Assembly: GCA_013397795.1 (NCBI GenBank)
Contig: VZTJ01000294.1
Span: 2,203,924-2,267,923 of the forward strand
Source: Orthonyx spaldingii
Lineage: Eukaryota > Chordata > Aves > Passeriformes > Orthonychidae
Length of the DNA stretch: 64,000 nt
Reading direction: 5' to 3'
In this document: piece by piece, positions 26,169 to 39,304 of the stretch
How positions within the stretch are numbered: position 1 is the stretch's first letter
Layout of the letters: the number at the start of each line of letters is the position of its first letter
Program-made: the position numbers and the translations under genes
The notes under the pieces: generated by a model
What the model was told of the DNA's origin: nothing
Database searches by the model: none
The model's input: the letters and a program-made list of their open reading frames with translations, nothing else

Positions 26169-29100
26169 AAAATTTTAAAAAAAGGAGAAGAACCAGAGAA
26201 TTATTATTGTCTGCTGGGCACTAATTTGATTGATAACATTTCTTTCTTGTCCTTAGACCGAGCCTCTCACATGATGCAAATATTTTAAATTACATCTGTG
26301 AAATAAAATTGTTGTGAAGCAGACCTTTTATTTTTCTAGGTTCTTTTGAGAACACATCATCCTAACATGCCCTCTGACAAACTGCCAGGAGAACAATTTC
26401 TGACACCGAATGGTGTAGGAAAAGAAATGATCCTATAAGATCCGCTTATAGCTGCTTCCCACTGCGCTCTTTATTCTGCACCTGGAATGTTCTTGCTGGC
26501 TATGTACTTAAGTGCTTTACTGTAATGTACATATCCTCTGGTTTCAGAAATATGCCTCGATGCATCCTTTTCCAGTCAGGCAGAAAAAAATGTCAGTCCA
26601 ACCCTAAAGAAAAGAAATCAAAGCTAAATAGATGACAAGTCACCTTTCTAGTTGAAGGACCGTCGAGCAATGAAAATGTAAAGCAAAAGAGAGTTCTGTG
26701 TTGATCATATTCAAGTCATTTTGCTGGACCAGCAAATACATCAAGCATCTGACCAAATTCCAGCAGTTTCTTCAATATTTGGAAAGAAACATATAATCAG
26801 TGCACAACCTGCAGTGAAAAGGAAACATGAAACTAATACTGCAAAACCAGCTTTGCTGGAGACCTGTTCAGGCAGATGGAAATCGCCATCCCTTTCTCCT
26901 TGGGTGGGTATTTCATACCCCTGTGCATTTACCTGGGCTGATCCAGAGTTGCCATCTCAGAGCCCCTGGTCAGGTTCTTACAGGGTGTAAGTCAATTTAG
27001 TCCTATTTATTTGTGTGAGCTATATTAAGGATCTGACTCATTACAGGTTAACTTGGCCTGAGTAATGCTTCCTTATTTCGACCCAAAATACAGCATATTT
27101 TGTCTGATTAACCACAGATGACAATAATTAAAAACACTCATATAAAAATCTAGAAGATGCAATGAAAGCAGTTGCAACTCCTTCTCATCCTCTGCAAAAA
27201 CTAGTTTAAAGTAGGATAAACTACAAATCTCCTTATTCTGGAACAAGTATTTATGATATATTCAAAATATCAGGTATATAGTAACTTCCATTAATTTTCA
27301 ATCATTATAAAAGTGCCTAAAAATAGTTATTATCTTACTGCTTTAGATAGCTTGACACATCTGATTAGGAGAGCAGATGCTTCTGAGTTTGGGGAGCAAA
27401 GGGTGACTAATAGGAAAGACCTTTTTTAAAATAAATGGCATGATCATGCAGTAACATTTAGCCTAAGTGCTACTCCTTCACCTTGGGTTTTTTAATTTGA
27501 TTTATCCATCAAAGTATTACACTGGAAAATAATGTGGCTCTGTTGTTTAATTATTGAAGATTATTAAATATTATAAGAATCTTTTGATCAATTATAATTT
27601 TTGACTTTGCTCAAAGCTTGAATAACTTGCTATGGTTTGACCATTCCAGAGCTTTAGACAGGGAAAGAAATTGCATTAGATCAGAGAGTAAATAAGCAAT
27701 TAGTACACAGAATAACTGGAACCAAACTGGCACTCAATGAACTGGAATGGATTCAATGATTGCATGTGTCACCCTGATTTACAGATGTGTTAAATATGGT
27801 TCTTTCCTGGTTTCTGTTCTTGGCTAATAAGCTAAGACTTTCATCAGAAATTCAGAACCTATCAGTTCATTCTTCAACGTCTCTAGTTATATGCTGCAAA
27901 ATAAATTATGCCCAAATTATATTTGGCATTTGAAAAATTAATTTTTAATTTTATTTAATTATCTGTATATCTAAGAACACATCCAAGCTGGTAACTTTGC
28001 TTTCACACAATGGTGCACTCATTTGCAAAGCAGAGTCCTTCCTCCTTTACTTTTGCATTTTCCTCTCTCTTTTCCCTCTTTCTGTCTCTTAACTATTCCC
28101 TTCAAAGGCATCACCTGAGTCATGTAGTTCAGCTTAAAATGGCAAACAAGCAAAACCTACATTCACTTTTTTTTTGGGAGAAAGAAGGTGGCTTCACAAT
28201 GGAGGAGGGATTCAGAGTAAACCAGCAACCTCCTGCCATTTATTAACATATTAAAGACCAAGAAATGAGGAGATTGATTGATATGCTCTGACACTACTGG
28301 GTAAAACTTGGCAGAATTTCTAAGGGGTCCTGTTATTGATAGGTCCAAAATATACCATCAACCCATCTATCATGATCAGCTGTGTTAAGAAGAAAAAAGG
28401 AACTTATTAATGAAATATCCCAAGTACTACAGTATATTTAGTGCATAGCTGGCATATGCTGCATGTTTTTCTGTGATGTCAATTAAATAGTTAGTTATCA
28501 GTGACTGAGTCAAACAATGTCTCAGAAATAACTGGTTGCAAGTTCTCAAGGGCAACACATAGATGGGATTCTCCTGATAACAGCTGGAGGAATGTTCCAT
28601 GTATTCCACCTAACGTAATCAACTTGATTTCTGAGAAACCACACAACTTCCTCAATGGAAGTTAAAAAGGCCAGAATGGTCCAGTGGCCAACGTCCTGGT
28701 AATCAGCTGGGAACAGGTTTTACTTTAGTCTACAATAATCTACCAGGTCTGCTGTGAGCTGAAGCAGTGCATTTAAGGCTGTGGAGAAACACTATGAAGT
28801 GTATGGCTTTGTGATTGAACAAATTGCATCCTAGAAGTGTGTGAAGACCCTCAAGTGCTGCTGCCAAAAGTAGCCCTGAAGTGCTCCAAAGGATCTGCAG
28901 ATATTCCCAAAGATAGTGGCTAATGGGGCTGCAGTCAATGGTCCCTCAGGAAGAGAGGGAAGTTTGCCTTTTAGCTCCAGGAGCTGGACTCTGCAATATC
29001 AGGAGTGCAAGTGGAAGAGATGTTCCTAGGAAATGGGAAGTCTACCAGGCACACGAAAAACAAAATTTTCTGCAAGAATGATTAGGATCTGAGGAGAAAA

Positions 29101-32100
29101 CAACTTGATATTTTCCATATGTGGCAGGGAGAAGCATAAATCCATTTTTATGTTTCTTTTTTTGTGAGATTAAAATAGTAATCTCTGCTGATTTTGTTAC
29201 TTGAAAGAACTTTTCCAAAGGGTAGGATTCTCTTTCTGTTTGCAAAACTTTTTTGTTTTGCATATAACATTACCATTGCAGTTAATTTTTCCTGTGCTGA
29301 GTACTAATGAGAATAGACACAAGAGGATTAATGAAGCATGGATCATCCTGCTGTTCATCACAAAGTCTGAGGTTCTGACTGAGTTTGTCAGAAGTTTTCA
29401 CATTTAAGAACAGTGAAACTTAAATTTCTAATGCAGGATTTGCCTAAGCAGCTTGTCTTTTGCCATATAATTTCTGAAGTTTTGGTATTGTTGTTAATTA
29501 CTACGAGTTCCTGAAGAAATTCACAAATTTCTGTTTCCTGCCTACAATTCTCTGTCTGCATCCTAAGCCACTGTGTGACTGCACAGCAGGTTAACACTGT
29601 TCCCAAGAGAACTGTTTAGTGCTGAAGAGACAGATTCAACAAAACTGGAGCTCTCTGAGAAGAACACATTGCTGGTCTCTTATCAGCCCTACAAGAGCAG
29701 TGAAGCTGCTTTGGCCCATTGATTGCAACTATTATCCCAGAAGGCTGAGAACTGGCTGGTGATCTCAGCAGACTGTGGCTTTACCCACCTTATGTCCAAA
29801 GGTATTGTATCAGGTTGCTTTGAACTGTAAAGTGTGTGAATTTCCCAAAGGCATTCTCCAGGTTCTTGCTCCCAAATCCTACCAACTATACTTACATGAT
29901 CTTGTGCTTTTTAAACACGCAGTCCACCTTAGTTTGAGAGAATAGGTATGAAAAGAGCTGGGGAATCCCATAGACACACCTATATCAAGCTCTTTCATTG
30001 CTTTTGCCTATGTTCATAGCAAGTTTTAAGGTTCTTGTTGGCTTCCACATAAGAAAGACTTATAACAAAGGGCTCAGGACATACCCTGTCCTGCTCAAGC
30101 TATTTACTGGGACCTGAAAGTTCAGCTTCTGAAGCAGCCCTTACTAGTGAGACAAACCTCCAATACTGATGACAATAGTCATAACTGGAAGCTAGAGATC
30201 CTCCAAGAGAGCTAGAGAATCTTTCTTAGATATTCAGAAGCCTTAAGGACCCAGGCAAGTCTGGGAACGGTGTAGAATAAATAGGCCTTTCAGGTACTAT
30301 CTGCAGTCAGTATCAGATATGCCACACAATGAGGGATTGTTGAAGTGACAGAGCAGATGTTTTGTTTTACAGAGGTCATGTACAATTTAGCTGTGAATTG
30401 TGATAGTGCTCCATAGCTGCATAGAATGCCACAGAACCTAACAGAGCAAATTGAGTAACTGTGTTAGCACTGGAACAGAAAAAATTGGGCTCTTGAAGTA
30501 GCAGGATTATATTCCTGCTATTTACGGTGTCTCTAGGTAGTGTTAATTGTTTTGGTTTAATTTCTGAAATCTCATGTGGTATTTGTATAGGTATTCCATC
30601 AATTAGCACTATGAATGCAATTATAGCAGACTATGAATTTTGTCTGTTCAGGTGACACAAGAATGTGGAGATTAGAAGAATCTTTGACTAAAGTGTCCAA
30701 CATCCCCGTTATTCTTTCTACAGGTAATTTCAATAAAAATCTCTCTCCTCTTAAGTCCTGAAAATGAGCATATGTTAAAATAATCTGCTGTCTTTGTAGT
30801 CTTTGTAAACAATCATGATTTATTTTCTGTCTCCAGTATCTCCCATGCAAGTTTGTATTTATGTTCTGTTTTCTGTTTTGAGACAATCAAATTAAAACTC
30901 ACTTTGTTGCATAATTATAAACATCCATTTTGACTAACTGACAAATCTTGCTGGAATTTTGTTCCCAGAGCTATCATTCACCAAGACATAAAGCAACAAA
31001 ATGTATTAGGATTCCACCTAGTTTCTTTAAATTTTCTTTAGAATTGTACAGAATGGAATTTGCATTCACTTGTCTTTCTTCATTCCTATGTGATTTAAGG
31101 TTTATTGATTGTTTTTCTACCTTTTCCCTGCTATAATAGAATTAAGTAGAGATAGGAAACACACAGAAAAGCTAGAAAAGTGTCTTTTGCTTGTTACTAG
31201 TTACTGCAGAAACTTTCTCTCTTATAAAGTGACCTTCATAGTAGATGGCAGAGGGTTTTTAAGGCTTCTGCTAAACCTTACCTCAACATAGGAGTTATGT
31301 GATTGGGGACAGAGTGTCATTACCCTCTGGAAGGGAATTTAGCTCAAGTGGAGTGAGTAGAAACAGGATTATGTTTACAGGGAACAAGTACATGCAAAGT
31401 TATCTGTTGTTTGGGTCATGCCTTCTTATTTGGTTCCCTTTACCGGGCAAGTGTGAGTAGGGAAGTCAAAGGAATTATGTAAAAAGTGAGGAAAATATTA
31501 ACAGAGAGGAAATTGTAAGACTGTTCCTTGCAACAGCAGCTGGAGGTGAGCATCACAAAACCACTGCCCTTTCTTATGTGCTGAACAGTTAATTGTCATC
31601 TCCTGCTGGTAAAAGCTAATGTGGAGAGATGTCCCATTCCTCACATCAAGACTCCTGAATCACCTCCATCCACTGTTTTTTCATGTAGGTCGAGAAGAAC
31701 TTCACTTGAAGTACTGGTCTCATTCCTGCTGAAGGGTTGAAATCCCCTCTCTTATTCAGGGGTTATCATTGCAGGTTTGCTTCTCATTCCTGTCTGCACA
31801 AGGTAAGAGAGACTCCAGCTTTTCCAGTCACTCTTTGAAAAGCTCAAAAGGAGTGGAGTACATTTTAGTCAGGAAAAGTACAAACGAAACAGCATGAGCT
31901 GATGAGTTTGAAGGGAAATATGCTTGGCTGACATTCTGAAGTGTTATTTGAATATTCTTTCTTTTGCATGCAAGGTACACATCTGAAATATGTGAGTCTG
32001 GCATCCAAAACACTAGAAAGAGTGGGATTAGAAGAATGTAAGAAAACCTCAGAATCTAGTTTAAATTGAGGGCATATAAAAATGAAGTGCAGAAAGTCAG

Positions 32101-34992
32101 GTGGAATGTTAAGAGATTTACAAGCCAACTTTATAGCACCTGATATAATATTTATTTATATTCACTCTCTTTTTAGCTCTCATGTGTGACAGTAAGGTCT
32201 GAAACAGTTCCATGCCAAAGAAACTTAAGACCTACAGACTGTTTCTGAATGGGCTTGCTTGAATGAAAGGCTCAAAAGCCTAAGAAATAGAGAATTAATT
32301 TCAAAGCACAGATGAACTTAATTGTGACAGACATTATAAACAGTTCTGGGGATTTAGAATGGCATGGGCCATATTATGTCCTTGTGTGAATGAATTAAGA
32401 AATGATCCTATTCTGAAAGGGATTCTTGGAGTAGCATTTGAAAAGCTACACATTTTTGGTATAAGTTAACTTGATGTATTTTTCTTTAATTGATTTATTT
32501 CACTTTCCTTCCTTTATCAAGTTTTAAAATTCCATGGGCAGGTTTCTACCTTCCTTTTTTTTCATTGTTTTTTTTTTTCTTCTCTTCTGCAAAAAGGATA
32601 TAGAAGAAAATCTATACAGTAACCTTACTAAAAGAATATCTGTAAAACTGTTTTCTTAAAAAGAATGTCATATTTCAGTTGTGGAATTTGAAGAGCTGTG
32701 GCAAAGACTGTATTCCAGAGAGGCCTAAGACAGGTAGGTAGAAATCTGTGCTTATAGTTAATCATGCTCAACAGTTTTACCATCCAAATGAAAAAATTGC
32801 ATTTAACTGAGATAGTCCATATAGAAATTCTACTTCTCTTAGCTTGAGCACTCCCTCTTCCCTCAAAATAAGGACTATCTCCTCTATTTTTTTCCTGTTG
32901 GCTTGCTTCACTTGCTTGTAAATATTTAATATTGATCAGCTCTGTCCTTCGGTCTGGGACGTCTGCCAAACACCTCACACCAGCTATTATAGGATTAGAA
33001 ATATTTTGTCTAACTGGAGGAAGATTTTTCAGTCTCTGTTGTTTCCTGGCATCCAGCTTACAAGGGTTGCTTTAATATACCTTGCCCAGGGCCAAATCAC
33101 CATTGCAAATAACAAAACCTACAAGAAGGCCACCAGCAGGGCATGAATTTTTGTGTGCTTTACAGGGATGACTGTTTTAAACAGATTCTACCCAAGAAGC
33201 CAAGAGCTGGAGTGTGGGCTACCAGCCTTACAGTGCCACAGAATAGCAGACATCCTATTAACACTCATCCTTAAGTTTCTTTTCTGCCTCACTGTGTGCC
33301 TTTCATGTGCTGTGCTGGTATGTGCAACACTTGCTTGGCCTCTCAATTAGGTTTCTGTGCCCTTCCTCGTAGGGTGAGGCCATACAAGCAGGAGATACCT
33401 TATTACCATTTTCTGTTACTCTGGTGCTCCTCAGCCATGCCTCAAGCAGTATCAATGCCATCTGAGACATCTGCTCACATCCAGGCCTTTCCCTGCTTGC
33501 TTCAAGCCCTTCTAGTGACTCCCTGACCTGGACCAATCTCATCTGGACTAGTCTGTTCATCCTGGTTGAAGAAACCTGGCAAGGATATTAATCTACTTCT
33601 TCAGCCTGATTATTTTATATACTTCCCCATTTTCACAGGGGAGGAAGGATGTTATCAGCCTGTTCAAGTTATGGCTGGAGCAGCCAGTCTTTGGGTCAAT
33701 AGGCAGAAATACACCACGCTAAACGACTGCTCTCTGCCATAGGAGCATTGGCTCTCAGCCGGTGTCTAGAAGAAAACATTACAGCCTTGCCTAAGCACTT
33801 AGCTGCTGCTCTGTCCCATAAAAGTTGAGGTATTTCAAGCAAGGACAGTTTTCATTGTAATTAAAGGCCCTGATGTGGCAATTGCCTTCTATGTGCAGTA
33901 TCCTGCTCCATAAACGCAATATTTCTGTATCCTGGCACAGGGCTGTCAGATTGCCTTTTATTTGTAGCCACAAGATCCCGTGCATGGCTTAAAGGCATCT
34001 TTCTATCTTGAAGAGCACTGGGCTAGGGAACATGAGGTTGAAATGCAAATGTTACAGTACTTTTAAATATCAAACTGAGAAAATAGCTTCAAACCTTTGG
34101 GTCACTTAAGGAATTGATGTGGGATTAGCCTCTGCAACTGAAATCATGTTGTGGGTCTCTGCTCCTTGCAGCCAGGAGGACGTTAGAGCAAAATTGTACT
34201 GACATTCTTCTAGTCAAATCCTTGGGCTGGGAGCTCTTCAGGCATCGAAAATTACCAGCAGGAATGACTAAAGGAAAGGCACTTCAGGTGTTACATACCC
34301 TTATAGAAGGAGCCAGAAGTGGTGGACGAGCCTGAATTTTAGCCTAGAATGTTCTAGTTTTTCTCATAGCCATTTTTGCTTCTGCTCACATCCTTTATGG
34401 CCCCTGCAATGTTTCTATTGGCTATCTCTTGGATGTAATGTCAGATAGGCATCCAAATATTTGTACAATATTGTCTCAGTAAATAGTCACTTCACAACCA
34501 TGAATGAAGTAACCATTCTAGTTCCTCTCTGAAAGGTTTGGCTTTAATTCTTTGGATGTAAGGAGTACAGCACAGTGAGTGTTTTGGTCAAGACTAGAAA
34601 AGTTATTTATGAAGCCAAGAGTTAATTCCAGAATATATGTGAAGTCTAGCACCTGAATAATTTTCTAGGGGATAAGGTAGAGTGTGAACTTTATCTTGAC
34701 TTCATTGACTACTCAGTTTTATTGCCTATGTGCATATTCTTCTGTTTCAGAATTGTATTGTAAATATCAGGGGGCTTAAACTTTTTCATTTCTTTCATCA
34801 TTTGCTGTTGCTAGGGAATAGCAGGAATGCTACAAGGTCACTCCACAGCTCCCCTCATGACAAGTGTCCATGTGCACGTAAAATGTGCCTTCCAATGATG
34901 AGCTCCACAACTTGCCTGTGCCTTTGTTCAGTGTGTCAGTGCTGAAAACAAATATTTAAATTGTGTTCCTCTCATCTCCCTTCTATTTATTA

Positions 34993-35010
34993 GTGTGTGC
35001 ATGTGTGTGC
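34993..35010. repeat. TG-rich purine/pyrimidine alternation
   Basis: TGTGTGCATGTGTGTGCA reads as alternating pyrimidine and purine throughout, made of two TGTGTGCA-type units. Short tracts of this kind can adopt Z-DNA, but this one is brief. Confidence 0.6.
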
Positions 35011-38000
35011 ATATGGTCTGGTCTGCGTACTGTTCTGGACACGAAAAGGTGAACCTAAAAAGAGAATCAAGCAAACACATCTGTCTCCCTCTTTGCCAAG
35101 TTTTGCTAAAAGTGCTTGCTGAGTTCAGAGCAGAAGACAATAGAATATAATGGCACCTCTGTGTAAATGGCTTTTGTTAGGTGGCATTTGAAAGCTCAGA
35201 ATTTGCTTTTCATGCAAGGGTACATCTCTTTTTTGAGCCCCAGGGTGCCATGGCATGAGAGAATATCAGCTATTGAATTCTCTCTGTGTAGAAAATTTGT
35301 CTTTGGTTCTTATTGGAATCATTATTACCACTGGATACAAGTAGATGTATCTTGACAAATTAAATACCACTCCAGAGGTGAAGAAATAACAGAAATATTT
35401 TGTATATTTTTCACATTAAAAAAACCTAAATATGGTGGCCTTGTTAAGTTGGTATATCAGTTTGAAGGTAAAATATTTATGGAGTTCTTTTTTTGCATAT
35501 GGATCAGACATGAGTCCAAAGAGTATGGTAAATATAGTCACCCCGCATGTACAATGGCTACGGAATTTCTCATAAACCAGCAATTTATTTTTCTCCCTGA
35601 TTGCTTTGTAAATGACAATACAAATAAATTCTCTGCATTTTTAATTTTTTTTTACTTCAGTACTTTTATTGTCGACAAAACAAGCAGTGAGAAATTGTTT
35701 CTAAGCCTATTGCAGTCAACAGGGACAAAGTCAGATTTTCTTGGCGTAGGACCAGCCCCAAAGCAAAAGAGTAACCTCTTTTGTAGTAGGAGTTAGCTTC
35801 AGTGGCAATCCGTTCCTTCCCCATGGGATAAAAATACATCATGCAATCAACCAGATAAAATGGGTACTTTTAAATTCAGCATGGAATGGAAGGCAAAGCA
35901 CCACACACTCCATGAATTTTGGATAGTTATAGTCCATATTTACATTATCAAGGAGTGTGGGCTGATGGGGTGAATCTGTAGAGCAAAACTTTGTGAAGAG
36001 GCCTATGGTTTGTGATGTATTCTTGCTTGGCCATGGTACAGCCTGTGATACTCAGTATGAATTTATGTGACTTTTTCAGCAATGTGGAAATACAGCCAAA
36101 AGCAATATAACCCTAGAAATCATGGAAAAGACTGGTATTTCTGACAGATGTAGAGACAGGAAAGTGATCTTACCTCTGTCATACTTGCTTTACCCACAGG
36201 CTGGCCACTGCTCCTGCCCAAGTATGTGAGTGAAATTGAGCATTTAATAAAACACTAATTAAAGTAAATACCATAAAAGCATTAACCTCCATAAGGTGTT
36301 TAAATTGAATTCCTGGGTACTTTGGCATCACTCCAGCTCTCAATAAGTTCCGATCTAACTGTATCAGATCACCAATTCAAAGACTCTGATTTTAGTTTAT
36401 GGAATATTCCCGTTAATAACGATACCTTAGACATCCATTAAGTCTGGAACATTAATTTTATGGAAAAGTTCCAATACAACTCCATTAGATTTTTTTTAAG
36501 CTAAATTAGCAGCATAGGCTTTTAACAAATGTCATAAATAGCTATATTTAATGGAAAGATTACCCAAATTTAAACCAGACCAAAATAGAAAATACAGCTC
36601 ACTCTGTTTAAGTCTTGACCTTCAGAATCCACTTAAGAATTACAAGCTGAAGGAAGCCATGAGTGTTTCAAACTTCTCGTTGTTTGTTTGTCTTGTGGGC
36701 TAGAAAAATAGCAGATGACTTAGGAAACACCAGTGTGCTTTTTTCTTCTCTAGTAGGTGAAATCCTTTACTTACACTGATTGCTACAATACTTTTGAAAA
36801 TGCAATTGGCCTATAAATGTGTAGTGTATGACACTAGCCATTTAAAATACCATGATAATCCATACATAATCCAGACATTCTATCTTCCATCTTTTTTTTT
36901 TTTTATTAGATCATTTATAGAATGATTTTCCAAGCAAAATGATTCCTAAATTAAAAAGTGTAAATTATTGAGCTTACATGTCTTCTGCATGGGTTTCTGA
37001 CCTGTAAGTGACATTCAGGCAGTTGCAATGGGCAAGGAGGAGGAGGATTATACCTTCCAGTTGCATGAGAATCAGTTCCTGAGGAACAGGAGGATGATTC
37101 AAGGCAGTGTGTACCAAGAAATGCTCAGGGGAGCTCAGACGTTCCGTACTCTGTGTGCCACAGCCCAGCAGCAGACACAGCACTCAGCTGGTAGCAGAGC
37201 TTTTGCCCACAGGAGCTTCTCCTGCTCACCAAGAATGCTGTGGGATGTGGAGGATGCTGGAGCTACCACAGTGGTGGCTTAATCAGGCAAAGGACACGAG
37301 GACACAGAAAATGATGTTCCAGTCACTTCACTTCTCCCATCTTCATTATTATGCCATTTGAGCCACCTGGCATTTTTCTGTTAAAGGGTTGCTCAGTGTA
37401 GACATTCAAAACAGCCCAAAATGTTTTAATCCTGTCAGGTTGACCCACTGCTAAGTTTCCACCAGCTAATATCAAATGTATACAGGACTAATGTTATTAA
37501 ATCAAATTCCTCCACAGTGGACTTCCTTATTAGATCTCAGTGAGATTGAAACTTTTAGCCAAAAATAGAATATGTTCATTTCACATGTATGTGTGTCAGA
37601 CTGTGAGAAATGCTAGTTAGAATTTTCCTTATAATGTAAATAAATAACAAAATGTAATATAACTCAAACCATGTGATATATTTTAATGTACAAAGCAGTT
37701 GGGGCAGAATTAACATTGAACTTTTGGCTTTAACACTGCATTTACTAGCTTCCAAGAACTAGCTTTTAGTGATGATGTGTTCTCAGCTGTTGCATGCTCA
37801 TTTTTCAGTCATAAGTTTCTAATAATACTAATCTGCTATAGAATTTCTTATTTTTGCATATGAAATGTTTTCACATATGTCACATAATGCTTTCTTTTTT
37901 CTTATTTTTCTTTAGGAGGAATAAAAAGTTTCATAACTCTGGTCCCTGTCCCTTATCTGTTGTCAAGGCTTTGATGTGGAGAGAAACACAAACTGAAGTC

Positions 38001-39289
38001 ACTGCATCCATGCAGCTTTGGAAATATTTGTAATTTTTGGTGTTATAGGGGAAAACCAGAGTCACTGCTATTGAGTTCCTCCTTGCACAAGTTATAGTGA
38101 CTCTTCCTGCATTGAGTGTCTCAATAACTTTCCATCTATTCTTATTTCCCAATACTGGCATCAATAATACTCCTTAGGAAAAAATTCTCCACGGAAATGT
38201 ATCTTCCATGTTTTGAAACATTGCAGTGAAATAAAGAGTTGCTTTCTTTGAAATATGACATCCCTAAAGTGAGATGCCCACCAGGTAGGGAATTGTGTTA
38301 ATGTGAACCACTGAGGTGATCTACTTAAATTTATAAGCCACATACTCTGAAGGCAGGAAGTCAAACCTGCTGAAAATTGAATAAGAAATTTGTTTTTACT
38401 GTCTAAACTCCCTGACCATAGCCATACTTTGTGTCTTGAGTTACTGGATAATCAAGATACATAAGCTGAAGAATCCATTCCCTCAGAAACTTTCAGAGTT
38501 TGGCATTGTTTCTGCCTTTCTAAGGGAGATGATTTATTTTTGCACACAATAGGTCATTTCCTCTACTCAGATCACACGCAGAAGGCAACTTTACACACCT
38601 CTCATTCTTGAGATTAAAAAAAGAGTTGCATGCTGCTTGTCTCTCATACAAAAGCACACTAAGCAGAAGGTCCTTTACAGGATTAGAGTCTTGAATGTGG
38701 TAAAAACCATCCAGGTTTTAGCAGGCAAAATGAGTAAACATTACATAGTATATATAATAATTTGAAGTCCATAAGCAAGGTTTTTAAACATGTAGAGATT
38801 GTGTTATTTTTTATTAATATGAAAATCTGTAAGGTAAATGATGTATATGCTAGTTTGAAAGCTTTAATTCACTTTAAATAGTGACACCAGATGACCACAG
38901 TTCTGACTGTTCTTCCAGGTACAGTGGCTCAAGTAAACCTTCTGTGGTTCAAATAAACTCATCAGAAATATGGCAATAGAATCTACACCTTTAGACTTCA
39001 CTAGAACAAAAAAGAGGTTTCTCAGAGACAGTAGATGAAGTTTCTGGCTAACCCTAGGTTTCAGTGTCTTTTTGGGATGCAAATACAAGTTTTCTTATCA
39101 ATAAAGAAACACCCAACCTAGGTGAGACAATAAATCTTCAACATTAGAACATCATGTTGTACCTCAGTAATCCTGCATTGCCTGAGAGTTCTCTAAACTA
39201 ACGCTTTCAATTTGATTTCAACAGGAGGCTTGATCCAGACCTCAGTGGAATTAACAGGAGTATTTCTGTTAACTTAGACAGGAGCAGAG

Positions 39290-39304
39290 TCAAGGCCAAG
39301 GTCA
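39290..39304 (+). promoter_or_regulatory. Near-copy of the DR0 nuclear-receptor site
   Basis: TCAAGGCCAAGGTCA differs from the exact site at 7159 by one base (T to C in the first half-site). The right half keeps a complete TCAAGGTCA-like core (CCAAGGTCA). It could be a weaker receptor site or coincidence. Confidence 0.25.

Noticed and set aside
26460..26500. L2 LINE-like CTGCACCTGGAATGTTCTTGC.
   Set aside because: A single 20-base resemblance with no supporting flanking match.
33130..33146. CTCF-like CCACCAGCAGGGC.
   Set aside because: The last three core positions (GGC) are wrong, leaving about 9 of 12 matches, which is background level.
34890..34930. Degraded CR1-like segment (TTCCAATGATGAGCTCCACAAC).
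   Set aside because: Only scattered agreement with CR1 3' sequence, and no tail repeat or second matching block.
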